Program-made: the position numbers and the translations under genes
The notes under the pieces: generated by a model
What the model was told of the DNA's origin: nothing
Database searches by the model: none
What the model saw: the letters and a program-made list of their open reading frames with translations, nothing else
Part shown: in pieces, positions 7,263-12,451 of the stretch
Layout of the letters: every line of letters starts with the position of its first letter
How positions within the stretch are numbered: position 1 is the first letter of the stretch
DNA from: a virus
Reading direction: 5' to 3' (one strand)
Length of the DNA stretch: 25,678 nucleotides
IMG/VR virus record: IMGVR_UViG_3300022752_000348
Coordinates: 1 to 25,678 of that record

Positions 7263-8732
7263 TTAGTAGTACTCTGTGTTTTCATGAATAACTTTTTCAT
7301 CTTCATAATCCTCGGGATGACCTATAAAGCCTCCCTGTCTAAATCTCATCAATGCTTGTGTCATTGAGTCTACAAGGTCATCATTATCCCCAAATGGAAA
7401 TGCCGCGCATTCCTCAATAACCTCTTCTGCAAAGTCAGCCTCTGGCGCCCAAATTTGTCCACTCTCAAAAAGAGGGGCAACGGCGTTTACTCTAGAATGT
7501 TTATCATTTCCTTTGCTAGGTGTAAAGTTGATAACAGGTATTCCCATCTTACGTAATTCATAGGTTAGTGGTAATCCTGATGCTTTTGACTCTACAACTA
7601 CTGAATCCGGTCTCCAATAATAATATTGTTGTAGCGCTTCACGTCTAAGTTCTGGAAACTCTAATCGTTTTTTTAAAGCATCTAATAATATTAAATTAGG
7701 TCCTGAATCTTCATCTGGATAAAATACTCCCCAAGTAGTGATAGCAGAGTAATCTGCAGTTTCTTTTTTTAAGAATGCAGTATCATAACTTTGTATAACA
7801 TGTTCTAAAGCTGGAATATAATCTTTGTCCCACTTACGCCACCATTCACGTTTAATGATTGAACCTTCTTCTGATGTTGGATTCTGCATCCATTGTGCAT
7901 TCCATTTTTGTAAACTTAAAGATGCTTTAACAGATTCTAATTCTTCTAACTTCCAATACTCTGGCCACACTGGTTTATTAGTTGGAAGGATTGCTGGAAA
8001 CTGTACCACTTCCCATTGATCTGATTTTAATCTTTTCTGAGCCCCGATCAACGCTCCGGTAAGATCTTTCAAAGACCAACGCGTCATAACCACAACAATT
8101 TTTCCACCGGGTTGTAATCGCTGACGTGGTCCTGAAGTATACCATTCATATGCACGCTCCAACGCTTCTGGATTTAAAGCATCTTGTTCCGAGTGCGGGT
8201 CATCAATGATAAGTAAATCCGCTCCGCGGCCCGTGATTGCCCCACCAACACCAGCTGCAAAGTATTCTCCACCTTGTTCCGTTTCCCAACGGCCCGCGGC
8301 TTGTGAATCTTCGCGCAATGTAGTTTTAAAATATTTTTTATAATCAGAACTATCAATTAAATGTTTTGCTTTTCTACCAAATCTAACTGCAAGTTCAGTA
8401 GTATGGGTTGTTTGGATTATTTTTAATTTTGGATTCTTACCAATCATCCAAGCGGGTAGCAGGAAGCTAGCGAATTCAGATTTAGTATGCCTTGGTGGCA
8501 TGTTAATAATTAATCTATTAATCTTTCCTTCTGCAAGTTTATTAAATTGTTCAGCAATTTTTTTATGATGTTTACCTTCAACAAAGTCTGGCCAGACAGA
8601 TTTTACAAAAGTTAAAAAGTCTTTATGTACCTTTTCTTCTTTTTTCTTTTCATCATATTTAATTGCGTACTTCATAAACTCCTTACGCGCATCTGGCGGA
8701 AGTTTATTCAAATCTATTTTATCTAGATCCAT
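7263..8732 (-). CDS. terL: Terminase large subunit (packaging ATPase and nuclease)
   Basis: A 489 aa protein. The ATPase part has a Walker A-like MPPRHTKS at 78-85 and Walker B LLIIDD at 173-178 followed by PHSEQD, and a coupling motif VVMTRWS at 215-220. The RNase H-fold nuclease has QSYDTAF (D317), VVVESKASG (E381) and FGDNDDLVDSM (D452/D455), so all catalytic acids are present. It cuts and pumps concatemeric DNA into the prohead with the portal. It is the first gene of the late minus-strand operon, with 830 bp of noncoding DNA upstream. The nearest ribosome-like AAAGGTG is about 23 nt before the ATG, which is far. The small subunit is encoded on the other strand, at 10704-11210. Confidence 0.95.
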   Translation of the reverse strand: MDLDKIDLNKLPPDARKEFMKYAIKYDEKKKEEKVHKDFLTFVKSVWPDFVEGKHHKKIAEQFNKLAEGKINRLIINMPPRHTKSEFASFLLPAWMIGKNPKLKIIQTTHTTELAVRFGRKAKHLIDSSDYKKYFKTTLREDSQAAGRWETEQGGEYFAAGVGGAITGRGADLLIIDDPHSEQDALNPEALERAYEWYTSGPRQRLQPGGKIVVVMTRWSLKDLTGALIGAQKRLKSDQWEVVQFPAILPTNKPVWPEYWKLEELESVKASLSLQKWNAQWMQNPTSEEGSIIKREWWRKWDKDYIPALEHVIQSYDTAFLKKETADYSAITTWGVFYPDEDSGPNLILLDALKKRLEFPELRREALQQYYYWRPDSVVVESKASGLPLTYELRKMGIPVINFTPSKGNDKHSRVNAVAPLFESGQIWAPEADFAEEVIEECAAFPFGDNDDLVDSMTQALMRFRQGGFIGHPEDYEDEKVIHENTEYY

Positions 8733-8929
8733 AAAAAATTTTTATAATTTTTTTTCACCTTTTGATTTATTTATGAAAATGAATTTACACCCTACCCCTG
8801 TCTAAATCAAGGTCTAAAGCCCCAACTCTGGGTCCCCTTTTTATGGTTTAAGGGGGTGGGGGGTCTTAGATCTTTCGACTTTCAAAATCATATAGGGATT
8901 CAAGGTCTAGTCCGGGCACGGACGTGGAT

Positions 8930-9412
8930 GCCGGGCACGGAGCCCGGCGGCGAGCCGCAACAGCGGCGAGACCGGGCGACGCCCCGCGCAGCGGGGAGAG
9001 CGGCGCAACAGCGCCGCACCGCCGACCACGACCCGCGCAGCGGGAGGAGCGCGCCGCAACAGCGGCGCACGACTCAATGCCCGCGCAGCGGGCACGAAGA
9101 GCAGCGCAACAGCGCTGCACGATTGAGGGATGGCGAGCCGCGAAGCGGCGAGCGCACAACCTAGGATTGTATGTTGCGCTAGAGCAACACCGTTGCATAA
9201 TTACAAGCGCCGCGAAGCGGCGCCCCACGACCCGCGGAGCGGGGTGCGACAATATGTCGCATTGACTTTAATGATTAAATAAATATAGGCGCGCGAAGCG
9301 CGCCCCGACCCATAAGCCGCGAAGCGGCGACCCTCGAGCACGCCAGGCGCACAACCTACGCGCGAAGCGCGGACCGCGTGCATCGCAGGCAAGCCTGCGA
9401 CAATTTGTCGCA
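8930..9412. repeat. GC-rich array of about 18 short palindromic hairpins
   Basis: Perfect inverted repeats (left arm start to right arm end): 8930-8948, 8954-8967, 8982-8996, 9000-9017, 9032-9044, 9051-9068, 9079-9093, 9101-9118, 9137-9149, 9172-9189, 9207-9223, 9231-9243, 9245-9261, 9288-9304, 9316-9328, 9359-9371, 9383-9400, 9396-9412. Loops fall into classes: AACA (second, fourth, sixth, eighth), GCA (third, fifth, seventh), GAA (ninth, 11th, 14th, 15th, 16th), GGA, ATA/ATT. Stem sequences differ between copies while staying perfectly paired, for example GCGGCGC/GCGCCGC, GCGCCGC/GCGGCGC and GCAGCGC/GCGCTGC. The GCGAAGC core is known as an exceptionally stable mini-hairpin in DNA. Base composition contrasts sharply with the AT-rich genome. 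Confidence 0.92.
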
Positions 9413-9464
9413 TTGACTATTTGCGGATCGTTGATCTCTAAAATTTGCGAATCAAAAAATTTAG

Positions 9465-9493
9465 TTGTTGCATTATTATTGTTATAAGATAAT
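9465..9493 (+). promoter_or_regulatory. Candidate sigma70-type promoter for the 9562 gene
   Basis: TTGTTG at 9465-9470, a 17-bp spacer and GATAAT at 9488-9493 (5 of 6 match to the -10 consensus; -35 weak, 3 of 6). It points at the plus-strand gene at 9562 and would start RNA near 9500, right at the 5' edge of the structured leader described next. Predicted by inspection only. Confidence 0.45.
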
Positions 9494-9501
9494 GTGGGAA
9501 G

Positions 9502-9554
9502 TGGGTTAGCTATCCTTGTTATGTAAACTAACCCATTAACAATTAAACAAGGAG
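9502..9554 (+). promoter_or_regulatory. Candidate SD-hiding pseudoknot leader
   Basis: An 8-bp stem TGGGTTAG (9502-9509) / CTAACCCA (9528-9535) closes an 18-nt loop. Inside the loop, TCCTTGTT (9513-9520) is perfectly complementary to AACAAGGA (9546-9553), which contains most of the AAGGAG ribosome site (9549-9554) of the gene starting at 9562. This geometry (stem 8, first loop 3 nt, middle 7 nt, last loop 10 nt) is that of an H-type pseudoknot that would block ribosome binding, as in several short translational riboswitches. No known aptamer consensus was recognised. The complementarity is seen in the sequence; the regulatory role is inferred. Confidence 0.55.
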
Positions 9555-9561
9555 CGAGAAA

Positions 9562-9753
9562 ATGATAACAACTAAAATAGTAAAGAATGGAAGTGACTTA
9601 GGTTTCATTGGTATGTTAATCCAAGTAACTAAGTTTCAAGATGGTTCGTTTGATGAACAAGTTTTAAAATCAAAGCATTACACTTTAGAAAAGAATGCTG
9701 AAAGACAAGTAAAAAAATGGCTTGATAGTCATAACAATATAAAGGTTGATTAA
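9562..9753 (+). CDS. Small plus-strand protein of unknown function
   Basis: A 63 aa protein with a strong ribosome site (AAGGAG, 7 nt before ATG). The sequence alternates strands and a final amphipathic helix (LGFIGMLIQVTKF; YTLEKNAERQVKKWLDSHN), suggesting a small beta-beta-alpha fold. It is one of the few genes on the plus strand and lies immediately after the candidate promoter and pseudoknot leader. The next plus-strand ORF begins directly at its stop codon, so the two are probably co-expressed. No family is recognised. A regulatory or host-takeover role is only a guess. Confidence 0.72.
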   Translation: MITTKIVKNGSDLGFIGMLIQVTKFQDGSFDEQVLKSKHYTLEKNAERQVKKWLDSHNNIKVD

Positions 9754-9924
9754 ATGATAGCTGATCTAATAGATAATTTATACATGCTGATAATGTCAGG
9801 CGTTTGCATATCAGCGGTCATCGGCGCGCTGATCTGTTGGTACATGATTAGTGTTGATTTAAAGCAGAAGGATGACTTTGATAAGAAGTACCGCGAATCG
9901 CGGGATATTGAAGGACGTTGGTAG
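9754..9924 (+). CDS. Small single-pass membrane protein
   Basis: A 56 aa protein whose ATG follows the preceding stop codon with no gap (TAAATG). Residues 8-33 form a hydrophobic segment (LYMLIMSGVCISAVIGALIC), followed by a charged cytoplasmic-type tail with KQKDDFDKKYRESRDIEGRW. The tail is partly encoded by a GC-rich palindrome (9891-9903) of the same style as the nearby hairpin array. The stop codon lies inside the first unit of a 21-bp tandem repeat. Function is unknown. Confidence 0.6.
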   Translation: MIADLIDNLYMLIMSGVCISAVIGALICWYMISVDLKQKDDFDKKYRESRDIEGRW

Positions 9925-9986
9925 TATGTTGAAGGACGTTGGTAGTATGTTGAAGGACGTTGGTAGTATGTTGAAGGACGTTGGTA
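9908..9986. repeat. Four tandem 21-bp repeats
   Basis: Unit TTGAAGGACGTTGGTAGTATG at 9908-9928, 9929-9949 and 9950-9970, plus a 16-nt partial copy at 9971-9986. The units are identical. The repeat contains the stop codon of the membrane-protein gene and ends 1 nt before the stop codon of the convergent nuclease gene. An ATG-started frame crosses it (9926-9991, MLKDVGS three times, the last ending N), but I see no ribosome site. Length of 21 bp is two DNA helical turns, as in protein-binding iterons; recent slippage is the simpler explanation. Confidence 0.95.
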
Positions 9987-9987
9987 A

Positions 9988-10356
9988 TTAATTAATCCCT
10001 AATAGTTTATTTTGAATCGCGGTCCAATCATTCTGGGCCGCGATTTTCGCATCGCGGATATTGGATTGGAGCTCGCGGATCGCGGAGCTTTCATAAAGTA
10101 TTACGGAACGGGAAGCGGCTTCTTTTACTAAGATGAAATTACGCTTTGGATGTATCGTATGAAACAATATCTGGTGCGGTGAAAGTCTAATTTTGTTACC
10201 TGTTGCTACTTTAAGTTCAACCATGAAAAAACTACAACAATCATGATATCCTAATAGATCTGGAACGCCAAAAGATGCCCAAGATTCTAATCTTGTCCAA
10301 AAGATTTTAGGTGTATTTTTTTTAACTTCTTTCCAAAATTTAGACTCTTCTTTCAA
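9988..10356 (-). CDS. VRR-NUC-like PD-(D/E)XK nuclease
   Basis: A 122 aa protein. Core motifs: WTRLESWASFGVPDLLGYH (E19 or so and the catalytic D in GVPDLLG), FFMVELKVATGNKIRLSPHQ (the E-x-K of the PD-(D/E)XK site), then a hydrophobic strand NFILVKEA. The 'G-x-PDl-l ... vElK ... lspHQ' order is that of the VRR-NUC/Holliday-resolvase-like phage nucleases, which process branched DNA or break host DNA. It is convergent with the small membrane protein at 9754-9924. The last 33 residues (from SSAIRELQ) are encoded by GC-rich palindromic DNA resembling the hairpin island, so this tail may be an acquired extension. Confidence 0.8.
   Translation of the reverse strand: MKEESKFWKEVKKNTPKIFWTRLESWASFGVPDLLGYHDCCSFFMVELKVATGNKIRLSPHQILFHTIHPKRNFILVKEAASRSVILYESSAIRELQSNIRDAKIAAQNDWTAIQNKLLGIN
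10015..10089. repeat. GC-rich palindromes inside the nuclease gene 3' end
   Basis: AATCGCGGTCC (10015-10025) pairs with GGGCCGCGATT (10035-10045) as an 11-bp stem with one T-G pair. AGCTC-GCG (10070-10077) pairs with CGC (10081-10083) and GAGCT (10085-10089) around a GAT loop. The octamer TCGCGGAT occurs twice (10052-10059, 10073-10080). The composition is like the 8930-9412 array and unlike the rest of this gene. Confidence 0.75.
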
Positions 10357-10361
10357 AGTAA

Positions 10362-10646
10362 CTACACTAATTGATTAGAGCGTATAACTTTAGACATTTT
10401 GTGTCTTTCTTTTTCTGTTTTCAATACAATTCTATGAGTTTCAGTTTTACCAATTAACATATTTTCCATTAATCTTATTTCTGTAATGTCATGCAAGTCG
10501 CCATTTGGCATTTGAACTTGTATACGTGCATTAGCACCAACTTCAGATTTATTTATAAATCTTTCTAAAACTGTTAGTAATGTTTTTCCGTGTATCATAG
10601 CACCTTTTAAAGTGGGGCCCAGTATCTGAAGGCAAAAATCTTTCAT
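10362..10646 (-). CDS. Conserved-type small phage protein, unknown function
   Basis: A 94 aa protein starting MKDFCLQILGPT. I chose 10646 because longer frames run through the promoter region and into the divergent small terminase. A further start at 10598 (MIHGKTLLTVLE) has a better ribosome site (AAAAGGTG) and is also possible. The sequence has LLTVLERFINKSEVGANARIQVQMPNGD followed by a beta-rich DITEIRLMENMLIGKTETHRIVL, a helix-plus-sheet arrangement I have seen in small phage proteins without a known role. It ends 5 nt before the nuclease gene start, so the two form an operon. Confidence 0.68.
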   Translation of the reverse strand: MKDFCLQILGPTLKGAMIHGKTLLTVLERFINKSEVGANARIQVQMPNGDLHDITEIRLMENMLIGKTETHRIVLKTEKERHKMSKVIRSNQLV

Positions 10647-10667
10647 CTTCTCGTAAGCCGACCCCAA

Positions 10668-10694
10668 TTGACATATACGTAATGTTACTATATT
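10668..10694 (+). promoter_or_regulatory. Candidate promoter for the small terminase gene
   Basis: Perfect TTGACA at 10668-10673, a 15-bp spacer and TATATT at 10689-10694 (5 of 6). RNA would start at about 10701-10703, i.e. at or within a base or two of the ATG at 10704, implying a leaderless or nearly leaderless message, in line with the missing ribosome site. Inspection only. Confidence 0.5.
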
Positions 10695-10700
10695 TGTCAA
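10672..10700 (-). promoter_or_regulatory. Candidate promoter for the 10646 operon
   Basis: On the minus strand TTGACA (10700-10695), a 17-bp spacer and TATATG (10677-10672, 4 of 6). It overlaps the plus-strand promoter face to face: both -35 boxes are perfect and lie at opposite ends of one 33-bp element. Initiation near 10665 would give a leader of about 20 nt for the gene starting at 10646. Confidence 0.45.
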
Positions 10701-10703
10701 TCT

Positions 10704-11210
10704 ATGGGTGTACCAAAACAATTAACTCCGATGCAAATGAAATTTGCTGAATTATTAGTTTACAATGAAGGTAGACTAACAGCAACTGAATGCGCAAGAC
10801 AAGCAGGATATGAAGAGGATAGAGCAAGAATAACAGCTTCTGAATTACGTAATCCAAGAAAATTTCCATTAGTTGCTAAATATATTGGTGAACTCAGAGA
10901 AGAAGTACAAAAGAAATATGAAGTTACATTTGAAAATCACATTAGTGAACTTGCAAAATTAAGAGAAGAGTCTAGAGCAAAAGGTGCTTGGTCAGCGGCA
11001 ATTAATGCAGAAGTTGCAAGAGGTAAAGCCGCAGGCTTATATATAGATCAAAAGATTATTAAATATGGTAGTGTAGATTCGTTAACACCAGCTGAATTAG
11101 AAGCTAAAATGAAACAAATATTAGAAGACCATAGAGGTTTACTAGTAGAAGCAGATTTTGAAACTGTCAAAGAACAACAAACAAAATCAGAGCAAATAGA
11201 AAAAGAATAA
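10704..11210 (+). CDS. terS: Terminase small subunit
   Basis: A 168 aa protein. The N-terminus LTPMQMKFAELLVYNEGRLT, then ATECARQAGYE, then ITASELRNPRKFPLVAKYI is the DNA-binding helix-turn-helix region of the Terminase_2-type small subunits (pattern 'ltpkq-x-Fa-x-ly ... A-x-AGY ... np-x-v-x-x-yi'). The middle is a helical oligomerisation region (EEVQKKYEVTFENHISELAKL) and the C-terminus is acidic/Gln-rich. It recognises phage DNA and starts packaging with the large subunit. Here it is on the opposite strand from terL and 2 kb away, with the hairpin array between them. No Shine-Dalgarno site is visible before the ATG. Confidence 0.85.
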   Translation: MGVPKQLTPMQMKFAELLVYNEGRLTATECARQAGYEEDRARITASELRNPRKFPLVAKYIGELREEVQKKYEVTFENHISELAKLREESRAKGAWSAAINAEVARGKAAGLYIDQKIIKYGSVDSLTPAELEAKMKQILEDHRGLLVEADFETVKEQQTKSEQIEKE

Positions 11211-11375
11211 TTATTTTAAATTTGCCCAAAAAAAGAATAATGCAATTAAACTTGCAATTATAATAGAAGGTATTGTTCTATCTTCTTTCGTAATTTCTGA
11301 AACATATAAAATACAACCATATGCAAAAATAAAATAAAAAAACAATTTTATTACTATCCAAACAACTTCACCCAT
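11211..11375 (-). CDS. Two-TM 54 aa membrane protein
   Basis: A 54 aa protein with two hydrophobic helices: VVWIVIKLFFYFIFAYGCIL near the N-terminus and TIPSIIIASLIALFFFWANL at the C-terminus, separated by a charged turn EITKEDR. It starts 2 nt after the stop of the upstream minus-strand gene, and its stop codon abuts the stop codon of the small terminase gene with no gap. No strong ribosome site is seen, so coupling to the upstream gene is likely. Function is unknown; small holin-like or antiholin-like roles cannot be excluded. Confidence 0.55.
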   Translation of the reverse strand: MGEVVWIVIKLFFYFIFAYGCILYVSEITKEDRTIPSIIIASLIALFFFWANLK

Positions 11376-11377
11376 AT

Positions 11378-11608
11378 TTAATTATATTTATTTTTAAGGT
11401 GATCTATTCCTTCTTGTATCCAATCTTCTAATTGTTCAGCATGCCACATAACTTCTGATTGTTCTTCACCAGGAAATCTCTTACGAGCTTCATTAATAAA
11501 CATTTCTGACATTTGTCTACCGGATAATAAAAATTCTCCGCTGTAGTTTCCTGCTTTCCAATTATCTATTAAATGATTAGATAAATCTTCTAAATTATTT
11601 ATTTTCAT
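11378..11608 (-). CDS. Unknown small acidic protein
   Basis: A 76 aa protein predicted all-helical with conserved-looking aromatic residues (LIDNWKAGNYSGEFLLSGR; EVMWHAEQLEDWIQEGIDHL). It overlaps the upstream gene by 4 nt (ATGA), so the two are co-translated. I do not recognise a family. Confidence 0.65.
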   Translation of the reverse strand: MKINNLEDLSNHLIDNWKAGNYSGEFLLSGRQMSEMFINEARKRFPGEEQSEVMWHAEQLEDWIQEGIDHLKNKYN

Positions 11609-11979
11609 GCATGTCTCCCAAATGTTTTATTAAAAGGTACAACGTTATCTTTGTATTCAATTTTTACATCTTCACATACAAGATCTGAAGGATTATCTTT
11701 ATCAATTCTTTGAACAATTCCAACACATTTAACATTCACATCTAATGGATCTATATCAAGAAAAGAAGTTTCACAAACATCGTATTTTTCTTCTGTCAAA
11801 TGTATATTAAAATCGTCATACTTAATTCCACCTTCTCTTAAATAAATATCAAAGGCTTCATCTTCATTATTAGCTTTAATATATTGATCAACAATCATTT
11901 CATATGTTTGTCTAACTTTATATACTTTTTTACCTTCATCTTCTGGTCTAAAAGTAAATGGTGTATCTATTTTATTCAT
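11605..11979 (-). CDS. Unknown acidic beta-rich protein
   Basis: A 124 aa acidic protein (many Asp/Glu, pI clearly low). It contains KVYKVRQTYEMIVDQYIKAN, then NEDEAFDIYLREGGIKYDD, consistent with a strand followed by a helix that packs on it, then further strands (KCVGIVQRI; VKIEYKDNVVPF). A ribosome site AAAGGATAAAA precedes the ATG. It is the first sizeable gene of a small minus-strand operon (11979 to 11211). An acidic host-interaction protein is a guess; no motif shows it. Confidence 0.65.
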   Translation of the reverse strand: MNKIDTPFTFRPEDEGKKVYKVRQTYEMIVDQYIKANNEDEAFDIYLREGGIKYDDFNIHLTEEKYDVCETSFLDIDPLDVNVKCVGIVQRIDKDNPSDLVCEDVKIEYKDNVVPFNKTFGRHA

Positions 11980-12073
11980 TTTTATCCTTTCTATTAAAAG
12001 TATAATGTATCATAAAACATGATGATATAAATAACCATACAATTATTTTTATCAGTAGCAAGTGTTCTATCAT
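11972..12073 (-). CDS. Tiny membrane peptide (33 aa), tentative
   Basis: A 33 aa frame, MIEHLLLIKIIVWLFIS followed by SCFMIHYTFNRKDKNE, with one hydrophobic helix and a charged C-terminus. It overlaps the start of the 11605-11979 gene by 8 nt, and that gene's ribosome site lies inside it, as in coupled phage operons. The upstream AGAAAG is a weak ribosome site. It may be a real membrane peptide, but its small size leaves doubt. Confidence 0.4.
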   Translation of the reverse strand: MIEHLLLIKIIVWLFISSCFMIHYTFNRKDKNE

Positions 12074-12199
12074 ATTTATTCTTTCTTTTTGTTAATGATT
12101 TTAATTTACATTAATATGGGATATTATGTCAATAGTTATTTTTTATTACATTTACATTTATTTAATAATAAACAACCAAAATATGTATTCCATATGCAT

Positions 12200-12451
12200 T
12201 TAAACATATGTGATATTTTTAACACAACCTATAGGATATATATTTCTATCACCAAAACTTATAATTTCATCGTTTTCAATTTCATAAGATGCAAAAGTCA
12301 TAATAACCTTATCATCTTTATAAAATAGGAAACCTTCACTTACACAGGTACTGCATTGCATATCATTAAACTCATCGTTATCAGCCCATGCTGTATCTCC
12401 AAGGATATCAATCCATTCAAGTTTAATTCTAGGATATTTGCTTATGCTCAT
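12200..12451 (-). CDS. Small phage protein, unknown function
   Basis: An 83 aa protein if the ATG at 12451 (MSISKYPRIKLEWIDILG) is used. The 41 codons upstream to 12574 read as low-quality sequence crossing a G-run and a CGCGTAGCG palindrome and are unlikely to be coding. The KLEWIDILGDTAW core followed by GFLFYKDDKVIMTFASYE resembles a class of short phage proteins with a small beta-barrel-like pattern (strand, D-x-x-G-W turn, strands). No function is known. A 13-bp palindrome GTAAAA-T-TTTTAC (12462-12474) sits just upstream of the start and may be a control site. Confidence 0.6.
   Translation of the reverse strand: MSISKYPRIKLEWIDILGDTAWADNDEFNDMQCSTCVSEGFLFYKDDKVIMTFASYEIENDEIISFGDRNIYPIGCVKNITYV

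Larger units (their letters stand above)
8733..9561. other. Long noncoding region between terL and plus-strand genes
   Basis: An 829 bp region with no convincing gene. Bases 8733-8880 are AT-rich with G/C homopolymer runs (GGGGGTGGGGGG near 8851-8862). A 10-bp direct repeat TCAAGGTCTA occurs at 8807-8816 and 8900-8909. Bases 8930-9412 are the GC-rich hairpin array. Bases 9413-9561 hold a candidate plus-strand promoter and a structured leader. Open frames across the GC island arise from its low stop-codon content and have repetitive Ala/Arg translations. Being the divergence point between the late operon and the plus-strand genes, it is the best candidate in this window for an origin, packaging or control region. 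Confidence 0.7.

Noticed and set aside
8845-8865. G-quadruplex at the GGGGGTGGGGGG run
   Set aside because: Only two G-runs lie close together, so an intramolecular quadruplex is not supported.
8856-9413. Several overlapping open frames on both strands (up to 128 codons) in the GC island
   Set aside because: They arise from low stop-codon density in GC-rich palindromes; translations are Arg/Ala/Cys repeats, frames exist on both strands, and there is no ribosome site.
8930-9986. CRISPR array
   Set aside because: The hairpins have no constant repeat with unique equal-length spacers, and the 21-bp repeats are head to tail with no spacers; no cas genes are present.
9926-9991. A 21-residue repeat peptide (MLKDVGS units) as a gene
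   Set aside because: It lies wholly within the tandem repeat with no ribosome site; more likely a by-product of the repeat.
10647-10721. Longer N-terminus for the 10362 gene
   Set aside because: It would span both predicted promoters and enter the divergent terS gene.
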